The translations under genes were made by a program, and so were the position numbers. DNA of 64,000 nucleotides from Casuarius casuarius (Eukaryota; Chordata; Aves; Casuariiformes; Casuariidae). Below are positions 12,601-24,600 of the stretch, in pieces (position 1 is the first letter of the stretch; the number at the start of each line of letters is the position of its first letter). Under the pieces are notes generated by a model. It saw only the letters and a program-made list of their open reading frames with translations. It made no database searches and was not told the origin of the DNA. The stretch lies in the NCBI GenBank assembly GCA_003342895.1, contig PTFA01000111.1:966199-1030198 (forward strand), given 5' to 3'.

Positions 12601-13210
12601 AAATTCAATTATGTTGACCTTTTTGAGGAGAGAAGTATTTCAACTAACACAGTCTTGGAGCATGTTCAAATGATCTGAAATAACTTTTTTAACACATTAA
12701 GGTCAGAGTTTTAAATTGCAGTGTCTCAGGATAATCCTCACAGAAGGGACTGCTATTGGAAAATTGGCTATTCATTGAAATGTCATTTGGGGTATAAGCT
12801 ATGGTTTTGAATTACCCATTGGTCACAAAGAAACTTCTGGTAAATGCATATTGTTATTCTGGCCATCATTGCTTTTGTGGAGAGAAAAAATAATAATAAA
12901 TAAAAGCACTATATATTGATGTGAGAAGACAGGTAAATCCTGGGAAGCTAATTGAACTGCTAATGACTGTTGTGACAGAAGTTAATATATTATGATCAAT
13001 GTATTTGTCCTCTGGGTATCAATATTCTGAAGGTTTTTATCTTGAAAAATCGGAACTACAGCTGATTTCATAAATACCTTTTCTTCGCCATTTGTGACTC
13101 ATAAACTTGGAATATGGGAGAGAGGAATGAATTTTAGCCAGCAGTATTTTCTACTTTTATCTTTTATGAAAAGTTGAAAGGATGCAAAAAAGGAAATGCT
13201 TATGGTGACT
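9622..13210. other. Intron, little visible
   Basis: AT-rich non-coding DNA. The only structure I noted is a perfect 13-bp tandem pair (TTGCAAAACACTG) at 10571-10596 and a short GT run near 12152-12172. Confidence 0.55.
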
Positions 13211-13212
13211 TC

Positions 13213-13215
13213 TAT

Positions 13216-13246
<31 letters not shown>

Positions 13247-13250
13247 TTTT
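13213..13250 (+). repeat. (ATTT)n microsatellite
   Basis: About nine uninterrupted ATTT units. Confidence 0.95.
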
Positions 13251-13929
13251 TCTTCTTTAACTGACCAGCACCATATATTTCTTCCTGACAGGAAAAAATG
13301 CTGCTGCAACTAAAATGACATCATGCTGCTTCCTTTGGGAGAATTCTGAAGGCTTCTCAAAAATACGACACAGTGGTAAGTATTAAAATATGTTCAGAAC
13401 AATTCTGTTTTCTGTAAAAGTGTATTAAAGAAACGAATAATGATTCTTCGTTGCTGGTGTTCTCAAATTCGTTTGAAATATGTCTTTGCATTGTGTATTT
13501 CCAGCTAAAATGCTTATGATTTGCAGTGTATTCATACAATGAGACATGGAATGCAATCCATTCCAACATTTGTGCTGTTTACGTGCTTATTTTTGATAAG
13601 CATGAATTTAGTATTATTTTTCAATTCCAGTAATATTAACTGTAACCAATCAGTCTTTGGTTAAAAGATATGGAATTAAACATGGCTACTGTAAGTTTGC
13701 TAATCAATAAAATTTGGGTTTTCCAGGCCACACTATATTAGACAGAGCTGAAAATCTTCAGTTTTCGAAACAAGGTTAGGTTCCAAAGTACCTGTAGAGA
13801 CAATTAAATAAAAGGGACTTGGTTGCAATGGTCTTTCAGCCTTTGTTTCCTATTGTTACAATAATGATCTATCTTTTCTCTCCATTTTATTAGCAAATTA
13901 CAAGGAAATATAGTTTAATAAATAAAACA

Positions 13930-14128
13930 GATTNATTAATTAAACATTAATTAAATNAATTAATTAAACATTAATAAATGTTCACACNCACACACACACA
14001 CACATATATATAAACATTCCTATGATATCAATATGAAATATTAATCAATATGAATAATAAGTAAAAAATAAAATAGCAATATGAAATATAAACATTGCTA
14101 TGATATCAATATGAAATATTAAACAGGC
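13930..14128 (+). repeat. AT-rich simple repeats and a 78-bp-spaced duplication
   Basis: Starts with TTAAT-type repeats (13930-13978), then a short CA run and TATA run (13985-14012). Copies of a block containing CTATGATATCAATATGAAAT begin near 14009 and 14087, about 78 bp apart with few mismatches. It looks like local slippage or tandem duplication. Confidence 0.8.
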
Positions 14129-14308
14129 TTAGAAATTGCGTAGAATATTTTATAAAAGAGATTAGATTAATCCAGTCACCCTTCTTTCATACCATGCCTG
14201 ACACATTGATTAATAAGGAAGGACATAAACAAATGTCCAGAAAACAGTTTCTCTGATGCATAGGTCTTCCTTCTCACATTATATGCACTATGAATTTCCA
14301 AGCAGATG

Positions 14309-14385
14309 TGGCTTTTGCTGTGATCATTGCACTAGCTGCAGTGCAATGGCTTTTGCTGTGATCATTGCACTAGCTGCAGTGCAAT
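14309..14385 (+). repeat. Perfect 38-bp tandem duplication holding a hairpin
   Basis: Two adjacent identical 38-bp units beginning TGGCTTTTGCTGTGATC. Each contains the inverted repeat ATTGCACT and AGTGCAAT around a six-base loop AGCTGC. The lack of differences between copies suggests a recent duplication, or an assembly effect. Confidence 0.9.
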
Positions 14386-17300
14386 GAAGTTTCAATTTAG
14401 TATTATCATTGGGTCCTAAATTCAAGGAGAAAGAATAGTAATATATCTGGTGTGATAGTAAGGTTGTGAATAAGCAATAATTCATACTATGACAGCTTTA
14501 GTTATGAGATCCAAGGGTACCATTATGTGAAGTGTAAAAATCAAAGAAAACAGCTTTGAAAACTCCTGTGATTTTTGCATCATTGAACTATGTTTATTCC
14601 AATTTGTTGTAATCTAAATGTAATTGACTAAAAAGCATTTTCTGAACAGGAGCCTGTTTAATAGTTTAGCATCCATGCTGATCATGATCATAGCTAAACT
14701 CTTATTGGTTACGGTAACAATATAACATAACACATTTTATAACACATATGCATGAATGTCATCCATAGGATTCAATTACATACTCTTCTCAAAAAACACA
14801 TGAAATTTTTTCAGGATAGAGGCAAGGAATTGGTATAAAGGATCCAAAGCTTCAGTCCTTTGGAACTAGCAGTTTATAGTAGTTTTATATCATCTTGTAC
14901 AAGAATTAGTCACAGCTATTTTCCAGGAAAGGAGAGAAAAATCTCTCCTCAAGATATATCACAGTACTCTGTGATAATCTTGAAGAGAAAAAGAAAAAAA
15001 CAAAAACACAACAGTTCGTGAAGGAANCCTGGAGGGAACACTGAAGGAATGGTGTGATTTTAATTTTCCCTGCTTTCTCAAAATTTTGTTTGCTTATTCT
15101 TAATAGTGCACAGAATGTAAGTCAGAGAGGGAGAAGGAGAAGAAAGGGAAGCAAACAATATTAAAACAGAAAAGTGAGATACAGCCTATTGATGTCAGTT
15201 GTTTAACTCCCACTCTAAGTCAGTGGACATCAGAAACCAGTTGTGCCTTTTGAAAATTTCCTTGTTAATGTGAAGTGATAATTGGAATATACATAAAAGA
15301 AAACAGAAGAGTAGAAATTAAAGCTGTAAACTGCTCCTAATTTATTTCAGCTTCTCCTCTGCTTGCTAATTTCCTGAAGTACATGTAGTGATGAGCATGT
15401 ATGCCCATTTGCAAACTCCAAGTAACTTAAATAACACACTACAGAGATGTGCTAGTATGTGTTAGGGAATTTGTCATTTTACCTGGAAGAAGCTTGAATT
15501 CTTGTGAGAAGTGTGCCTACAGACAAACTGAAATGGATCTGAAGACTTTCAGAAAAGTGTAGGACTACCTTTGATGATCACAGCCGAGTATTTGCAGTGC
15601 ATCATAGTGTTCTGTTTTTATGAACAGAAGAATTCTGAGAATGGTGTGAATCAGTATCTGTGTTGGTTCAAAACCTAATTAGGTGTGGTAGCTTAGACAG
15701 ATTGACAGGTTGTTGTGTAATGTGCTGTTCTTATGTGTAAGAAAAATACAGAAAAGACTCNCCATGCCTTTGTCACTTTTTCTCTTGCTATCACTCTTAT
15801 CCAAAAACGTAATGAAACTTCATCATAAACTGATGATCTGAAACTGAATTCTTTTTTCAAGAAAAGAAAAGTGTAATTTATTTTTAGACTATGCAGCAAG
15901 TGTTTGCTGGCAATGCACAATATCTTAATAAATATAAAAGCGCACAGACGACTGTTTGCTTTGTCCTCAGATGTTATTTTATTTCCCAAGTAGACGCTAG
16001 TTTAAATGACAGGATTTCATTCTAAAATCCTGACCTGACAGCTGACTGTGCAGATGGAGCCCTGTAATAGTCCATGGGGTGCTGTGTACGTTCTTTGATG
16101 TAGCCATATACTGTCAGATTCTTGATCATGTTCTCAGAGTCTGATCAAGCCTTGGGTCTTGTATCATTTATGATAAAAAATATGAAGGAATAATAAAGCC
16201 TTCATATTCGAAAGCAGGAATAAATCATTCCAGTTCCAGTCCTGGGAGTTTTAGGAAAGGGATCAGCTCTTAATTCTCTGAGGAAAACCTAGCATTTTGC
16301 AACTATCAGCTCTCCTCAGCCTCCTGTTCAGCTCTCAGCATCCTACTTTGTGGACCAGAATCTTTCCTTTGCCTCCCATTGTCAGGGTTTATGACTGCTG
16401 AGTGTAAATGGAGGCACACTGAGCAGTTCAGCTGCTTGTTAAACAGTGCCTTCAGCTCTTCTTTCAGGTTTTCTGGTTGGTNTTCACTGTATTTGACACT
16501 CCTAGGTGGAAGAAAACTGCTCCCTCCATTTTTTCTTTTTGTGGAAAAATTAGGATATTTTTAGCACGCGACTGAAATCCATCACTTAAGTAGGTTCTTA
16601 AGACCTATACTATGATATAGAGGTTATGCTGACATTGCCTATAGTGTTCTGTCTTCCACCAAATTCCCTTAATTTTGAAACAACCCAATTTGAAGCGGCC
16701 CCTTTTGAAAAGATAACAGGTGTATTTTCCACACTGAAACATAATGACAAATAAGACCATCTGATGAAGTTATCAGGTGAACATCCGAGAACTGATAGCC
16801 TGGTCTTGTTGATTAATTGTGGCTGATACTCTATGTTTCAATAGCTTTCACTGAATAGCATCATGAGTAAGCAATTGAAAGAGAAATAGAAAATAATCAT
16901 GCTATGCATTTTTCATAGACAATTTATTTGACTGATTAAAAGTGATTTTTTGAAGTTGGGTCATGTTCAATTCAAAGAACTAGAGCACAAGTTTTATTAC
17001 TATCTGCAATGGTAGAACTTGAAAATGTTTTATCACCCTGACTCTGTACTGTGCTGAACAAGTAGAGGTGTTATATCAGCTTCTACAGGGAACTTTGAAT
17101 TCTTAAAAGAGAGTTAGAAAAACCACGCTGTTGTTTTCCTAAAAAGAACAACAGTAAAGCCTTTGAACATAAGGTCCCGGTGTAAATGAATTACATGTAA
17201 GAAGTCATTCTTTATGCTATCAAGGCTCAAAACAGACTGCATCTTTATTATTAACTACAAGATGGTGATAAGTTTTGTTTGTTTTATGCATAACTCAACA

Positions 17301-17469
17301 GTATGGGAAGGGAAGAGCATCTCCCATATCTTTTGGTAAAAATCTCTTTTGTTTACCATTAGCCATTCAGTTGCTACCATCTTCAGTATTTGTGTTCAAG
17401 GTATAGATATGAAAGATTTTCTGTAAGAGCAGTATTTTGTGTGCCTATAGAGACTCTATGGCTTAATTT
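14386..17469. other. Intron, no feature seen
   Basis: AT-rich non-coding DNA. The frame of 98 codons on the - strand at 15693-15989 has no recognisable similarity. Confidence 0.55.
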
Positions 17470-17582
17470 GAGCTTGTCCCGATCCAATATCGGGGGGGTT
17501 TCGTTACGATCCCAAGGACGAGATTAAGACACTAAAACCGGTCAAATATCGTACAACCTTTTAGCTTTATTTTCCACGAAGT

Positions 17583-17646
17583 GGGGGGGGGGGAAAGGTG
17601 GGGAAAGGCGAAGGGGGGGAGAGAGAAAGAGAGAGAGAGAAAGAGA
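17583..17646 (+). repeat. Poly(G) and GA-rich low-complexity tract inside the LTR
   Basis: An 11-base G run followed by GGGGAAAGG-type units and a GAGAGA stretch. On the LTR's coding strand it is a C/T tract just upstream of the polyadenylation signal. Confidence 0.9.
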
Positions 17647-17715
17647 TATCACCACCCGTGGATCCAGCAGTGTCCCGTTGGTCCTCTTCACCCTGGGTGT
17701 TAATTTCAGTGATGC

Positions 17716-17844
17716 GCGTGCAGTAGTTACAACTCGAGCAGGGTCCGACCCTAGGTTCCCGCTGAAAAGTTTGGAGCCAAATCAAGGCAAATTAAATAAA
17801 TAAATCGTAATGACATGCGTGCAGTAGTTACAGCTCGAGTTGGG
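17716..17844 (-). repeat. Direct repeat pair inside the LTR
   Basis: GCGTGCAGTAGTTACA plus CTCGAG occurs at 17716-17744 and again at 17817-17844, 101 bp apart, with three differences over 29 bp. It probably arose by duplication within the LTR. Confidence 0.85.
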
Positions 17845-18112
17845 TGCCCCCGAAGAGGGACCTCAAACAAAGAAATCCCTGGGCAATTATAGCTTTTTCA
17901 AATTAAGTTTCCCACCCCTCACGCGGTAGTTCAGACCAATAGTAATTTTTGGGTCTGGGGTCTCCTGCTCCCTATTGGGTCTCATCNTTGTTCCTAGGCA
18001 GGCTGCTTTTCTCCCTCATCTTTACTGTTGCGGTTTCTGCTGACAGATGTGTTTTGATTCCTCGGGTTCTGCCCTTCTCTCTCAAGGCCCTGGCAAACAG
18101 GTGTTGTTCCAG

Positions 18113-18245
18113 CAATTAGCACTGCCCCAGCAGTGACAGTAGCTGTTATCTTCCAAGGTCCTGACGAAGAGGATACAATCCAGACCCCCCCTAATTAACA
18201 CTGTTTCAGCAGTGAGGGGAGGCTTTGTTTCCCAGGGTCCTGGCG
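18113..18245 (-). repeat. Second direct repeat pair inside the LTR, 79-bp period
   Basis: A roughly 54-bp block (AATTAGCACTG ... CAGCAGTGA ... CCAAGGTCCTGACG) at 18113-18166 recurs in diverged form at 18192-18245. A further partial match (CTCAAGGCCCTGGC) lies near 18081-18094. Such repeats in retroviral U3 or R regions often hold enhancer sites; that role is only inferred. Confidence 0.7.
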
Positions 18246-18660
18246 CCCAAGCAGGCCTTATTTCAAAGCCTTGACATCCTCCCTCCCGGAGTGTGAAGCA
18301 TAGGAATGCAAACTGCTTGTGACTCCCTTATCTTTCCAGTCTGCACCAGCTCTGTGGCCCTTTCTCACTGCCTAAGGCTTCAGCAAATTTAGCTACTCAT
18401 GCTAAGCAAGTTTTATAAAAGTTGTGCTAAGCAGCAGTAATTTACAGTCCAGGTCCCAAAGTCTCTGCCCGATCGTGCCCTGGTTCGGCGCAGGCTCGGT
18501 GTGTCCCAGGTGGTCGCAGGGAGACCACTTCGGGGGTCGCAGCAGCTCAGTCCTGTTTCCGCCAGGAACAGGTGGCTTGTTTGGGGTTATGCTTTGCTTG
18601 CACCTTATGTACCAAGAAATGTTTAAGGCAAAAGTTCACTCATCTGTCCGCCACAGAGCT

Positions 18661-21600
18661 CTGTATGCTGAACTTTCTTTTGGAAATAATTGATGGAAGA
18701 AGATCTCTGGGAGCATCAACTGTAGTCTCTACCATAAGAGGAAACGATACCATGTAATCCTTTTTATACAGATTATGATGTAGGTTATGAAACCAGGGGC
18801 CACACTTATAAAATATGCAGGAGTCTTAAAGTAAATGGCCTTGTGCACACACGAATAATTATTTTTAACAAACATGAACCACTATTTGTTACAGACAGCT
18901 CAACATCAGATTTGAAATTTTGGGAGAAAGTTGTTAGAAAATCAGTAACGATAGAATTATTCACTGATTTGTCAGCTAGCCATGTTGTGTCAGTGTTTAA
19001 AAATCAGGAGATCAGGAGAATTAAGTTTTTTGGTTCTTCAAGAGAGATTTGGTTGTTTAAACACAGGTTTCTAGTACAATTTTAGGAATCCTGTATTAGC
19101 ATGTTACAGTTCTAGCACTGCTCCAGAGGGCTTGGTTCTCCCCTTAGTCCAACGTCATATCTGCCAACCATATGTGGAAGGGTTGAATACTGAAAAACAT
19201 GCACCTACATTTCCGTTTTCATATTCTGAGATTCTGACTATGTCTCTAGACTGCGTTAATTAAACAGACTAGATCCCTATTGACTAGCTAGACACCTTGC
19301 TCACAGGTCAACTACTACATTTAGATACCAAAAAAATAGGTGTCTGCTATCTGGAACAGAAGGTTGTCCCTTCTTTGATGTGAAAACATATATATGTGTG
19401 AGGTAAGCAGCAAGCCAAGATATTAGACATCTGGGCAGGCACAGAATCATATCTTTGTGTGTCTAGGGAGAACTGCAGTTCCTGTGAGCTTTTCAGATGC
19501 CTAGGATAGTCACTGGGATTTTGAGTGTTACACCNGAAAGTTCACCTGCAGATTTTTGTGATTTTGGTCCTCAGGACATTACAGTGCAAAAGAGGCAAAA
19601 TTCTCCGAGTTTAGGCACTTCTAAAGTTAAATACTAAGTCATATGAAGACTATTTGGATCCCATTCTGGATACAAATCCAGTATGATATACCCAGAATTT
19701 ATTGGATTTAACCTCCACCTTATGGAGGTGCGTCTTGGGGAAGCAGAGGATTGAAGTGGTGAAAGTCTTTTAAGTGAAGTGAATGCTGACAAAATGAGAC
19801 ATAGCTATTCCATAATGTTAGGAATGAATTTGGGAATGACAGTGTTGGAGAGAAGTCTGGAGGAGAACAAAATGGGCTGGGGGATGTTTTTGAAAAGCTG
19901 ACTGGACACTTCATTTGGTAAGTATCTTTAAAAATCCTAGTATTGTATCACTTGGGGAAACAAGGTAGAATGAAAAATACTGAATTATTTTCATTCTCTG
20001 CCAAATGCAGGTAATTCACCAAAATTATGCTAATCACTGCCCTGAAAACAAATTGATACAACTGTTGAGTGTCCAGGGAAAATGATGGTAAATTTCTTTC
20101 TTAAAAAAAAANCCCAAACCAAAAAACTAGACTAAACTGCTTTTGCCAGCAGGAACTCAAAGTGTTTATAGAATTATCTTAGAACTGAAAATTATTATGT
20201 GGTTCTGAAGGAAAATGGGTTTGTTTGTATTTGTGAATATAAAATATATTTAGCTTTAATTGCGTGCCAAATTAGACCCAGACTTCAAAGTATTGTTCAC
20301 CTGTATATTTTAAAACAGTATTTTGTTTTGATTTTCTATTGAAATTGTGCACAAATTATGTATGTGCAACATTTTTCTATTGAATCTTTTAATATAAAAG
20401 CATAAAGTATCTGAAATACTCTTTCTACAAGTTTTCATTATCCAAAAAACATATTCTCTTTCATATATACTGCATCGCTATCCATTGTTTTTTCCCAAGG
20501 AAAAAGCCCAAAAAAGAGAACACAACATACATTTGGTAGTAATGCTATCCACTACCTGAAAAAAAAAGGTTCAGAATTATCTTTGTGCAGATGACTTTAC
20601 TTAAGTAAAAAAAANATTTAGATTCTGTCTGTTTTCAAGTATTATAGTCTCTACTTTTCCTCAACGGATACGGACTAGTATAGTTCTCTTTTTCATCTGG
20701 TTACAACTGCATTAGTAGTGATGGAGATTCACACACGTATGCACACAGTATGAATGTGGCTGTAAAGCTTGCATAGTTATTCACAGGAAGTTAGCAACAC
20801 CAGCTTGATTTTTTATATGTTTCAAAATGACTTTAGAAAGTAAGTGACAAAATTTGGTCCTCAATGTTACNATTTATTACTTTAAAATTCTGCAATTTGT
20901 CTTTGTATAAGAAATTAGCAGTCTGCTACCAAATATCTATTCAAATTCTATTTCAGTTCTCCATGGTGGAAACAAAACTCTTTTAATCGGTACTGAATTG
21001 TTCACTTAATTAAAATGTATTTTGCAGTCATTAGAGTTAATATTACTTGAAAGTTAGATTGCGCCTATGATATGAGACTTTGTGATTTGCTTTAAAAATT
21101 TGTAAATATTTCCTGCTCTATGTTATATGACTGTGGCTACTTTTACCAGTAGANCTATCTCATGAGTTTGTTTCAAAACCAAGGATGAGATGCAAATCCT
21201 TGAAAATTCTCCTTGAATAATGAGCAATCTGACTGTTACTCTGAGTTGCAATTGACTCTTACTTAAAGATAATGTTACCAAAATAGGATGTTAGATTGAA
21301 GGACACGTATTTAGACTGCATGTAGGTAGTATTTGAAATTCATCTCTTTTGTGTGTAAAAAGACAATGTGGAGACCTTACAAAGAGTATGACTTTGTCTT
21401 AATTATGAAATGCTATTGAAGGGCTTCAATAATCTGAATTTTCCTTCTTTCATTTTCACTATTCCTACTTTAGTAATATTTTGATATATAAATACACAAA
21501 GCTTTGTGTGAAGCTTTAAAAAGTGCCTTTTTCCATCTGTCATCCTCCCTGTCAAAAAAAACGTGCTTTTACGCACACACATGCGTGCATATATGCACCC

Positions 21601-24600
21601 CCAAATACACAGAGTATCGCTTGAAATTTAAAGCTCCGAGAAATAACACATTAGTAGGCAAATGAAAAACACGTGATTTTAATGGGTATTATAATAAAAA
21701 ATTAGCTATTACCATAGCTAATTTCCAATTAGTAACCTTTCTTTTTTCTTTTTTTTTTAAACCACATTGAAAACCAGTTGTATTTATAGATGAGTAATTC
21801 AAAGAATATAAAGAAGTCTTTCTAACAACGGAAGTTATCTCCATGACCAGGTTTGCATTTCTGAAGCTGATCTGAATGCTATGCAAACTCACGTAATGGC
21901 CTTCCTGTCCTTTTACACTGGAATACCTTCTGTGAGTTGAATGCATGCGTGTTGCCATAATTCTTTGGGAAATTTAATTTATCTGTACATCTGAAATTCA
22001 TCTTCTTCTGATCCAAGGACTTTGGTCTTGCAGACTTTATGAATCACATGTGTTATTTTCTTCACTGACAAGAAAAAAAATCCTTTGAATGTAAGACTTT
22101 TGACAAAGGTATGAAGGATGAATTATCAAAATTGGGAAACCTATAAATGTAAGAAAGCTTTTGAAGAAATGTCTCTGGTTTGTAATACTTGCTGCTTAAA
22201 ATCACATCACAACATAAACTTGAATATAAACTAACTTCAATTTAGCTATAATTAATTCTTTAAAAGATTTATCTCAAATTATATATTTCTGTGTCATTTT
22301 GCTTTGAAAATGCAATCTATCATTGGGGAATTTTGAATCTTTTTATTTGTCATTTGAATGATAATTGATTGGCTTGTTTGAATGAGTGTTTANCTTAGAA
22401 AGTGTCTGATACTCCAGCAGTGTAAGATGGTAACATACATATTTAACAAATCAGTTTCACAACTATTGTTCATTAGCAAAGATATGCTTGTAAATATTTT
22501 TTCCAGTGATTCCGATACACAAATTGTGCGTGAAGAAATATTTTTATTACATATGACCCAATCTTTTTAATATATTTTCTTTTAAAGATGATAGTAGTTT
22601 ATCTGAGAAGCAGTGTTACATCTAGACAACTTCATTTCAGAGCAATTCAACTTTTCTTCCTCTAGATTTTAAATAGCAATAGCTCCCTTTCTGTTTCATT
22701 AGCTGGAGCTAGCAAAAATGAGAAGAAAAGTAAGACCATTGTATTACTAGCTTATATAATGATGATCAGTTAGTTCAGCAGTTAGGGGATGGATGATTAG
22801 AGACTGACAGCCTTCATTGTAACTACAGTTCTGGTTAAAGGAAAGTAGTTACAAGAAATATACTGTATTAGGCCAAACGTAATGAAAAGTAAATATTTTA
22901 AAGGCTACTGATACCATTATTGTTTTTGTATTTTTATGAAAGTATTAGTGAAATGCATCTGATTGATTGAGTGCAGTGGTGTGAGGATACAATGCAAAGT
23001 TCATCCAGTGGCAAAAATAAAATGTATTTTCCATAAACTTAGAAGCCATTGCAACAAAAAGGAAAGGTGTGAGCAGGTGGGCTAATGTGCTATGTATGGG
23101 CACAAGAAATTCAAATCTATTATTCTCAACATAAATTGTAAATTAATTCAAAAGCAGGATTTATTAAAGAACACACAGCTGGAGGACAAAGCTCTGATGA
23201 TAATGCAGAAGCTGTACTCTCTGTCTATTAATTTTCAAAGCAAGGGTTTTCAATAGATGATCTTGACAAGGAAAATAAATGTATGAGAATTTTCAGCATG
23301 GATATTGGAGCTGGGGCAGTGCAATCACAGCAATAATATGCAAAATGATTTGTAGGTGCCTAGTGTGAAAGTCTGAACATATCTCATAAAATAGGTGCAA
23401 AATGGATTCATTTGGCATAGTCACACTGGTAGATCTATCAAAAAAGAAACTACCCTTTGACAAATTGTAGATGAACAACAGGACTGTAGAATAGGCTTGT
23501 ATTTGGTTGCAGAAAAGTTTGCAAATGTATGCATGGGCTACTAAACAGGATGCAAAAGACGTTATTAAAAAAGAATGAAGAACATGCAGGATTTTGATTT
23601 GTAAAGGATATGATCAGTATCATTGATCAAGAATTTAACATAGTGCAAACTGTAACTGCTCTCAAACATTTTAAAGTCTAACCAGGAAAATATTTTGAAA
23701 CTACTATTTCTTTTTCTTTTTTTCTTGTACTTTGGTGTAGTCAGACTCAGAAACTCCACCTCATTTTGTTCTTCATATGAATATGTGTCTGATATCAGTT
23801 TCAGTGCTTATGGCTGGTTGCTCTGAAGCAGCATCTTCTCTTACCTCATGCCAGAGATTAGAGGAAGGAGCAACCAGTTAGGTACTTGGTATGAAGGTGT
23901 CATACTAAAGAGAAGTGACTTTGGGAAGTTTGTTTTTGCATGTTTGGGAAGGATGGTTGTATACTTTGGCCACTGAAAAGGGGCTAAGTACAATNCTGTG
24001 AGGGGGAAAAAAAAAAAGAAAATGAAATTTGATGTAGGAATAAATGCATTTAGACAAAGTAGAGGTGAATTTCTGCTATGCTTCAATTTCTCGACTCAAC
24101 ATTTTTAAGTTTTTGTCACACATTTTGCCATTCAGAAAACTAAAGGAGATTCTCTACCTATGTGCTACATATACTACATCAACCACCAATGTATAATGTT
24201 CCGCAAAGACTGGACTTTGAGATAAAAATNGAAGTGGACTACATATTGCTGAGTGAAAACAGCATCAGAAAACTGTGTTCTCAGGTGTTCATGTAAGGCA
24301 AGGTTTGGATGAATCCAGCTGTGAGAAAAGCACAGAATTCTGAATCTACTTTTAGTCATTTTCAGATACTGCAGGACTTAGACATCATTTCAGGTTCTTT
24401 GTAGATCTGTATGCAGTGCAAGCAGTGTTCTGCTGACTTTTCTGCAGTGTTCAGGAGAAAAATAATTAACCACAATGTGAAACAGTCCCACTTTTTGCAA
24501 CACTATTTTTTGCAAGGACAGATGCTAGTGACAGGATGTTAGACCATCTTCTAGCAAAAATGTTTCAATGACAGCACAAGAAAAGGCAGAGATTCTTTGG

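Larger units (their letters stand above)
17475..18655 (-). mobile_element. Solo LTR of an endogenous retrovirus, minus orientation
   Basis: An 1181-bp segment with TGT...ACA ends (TGTCCCG at left, CCGCCACA at right) is flanked by the 5-bp direct repeat GAGCT at 17470-17474 and 18656-18660, as integrase leaves. In minus orientation it has an AATAAA signal at 17571-17566 close to the 3' end and a possible TATA box at 18420-18411. Its GC content and CpG content are well above the flanks. No gag, pol or env sequence adjoins it, so it is a solo LTR left by recombination. A 5-bp duplication fits ERV1 or ERVL-type elements better than the 6 bp usual for ERVK. The exact family was not determined. Confidence 0.85.

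Noticed and set aside
17567..17785. 72-codon minus-strand frame in the LTR
   Set aside because: It is non-coding LTR sequence with a simple-repeat stretch; no retroviral protein motif.
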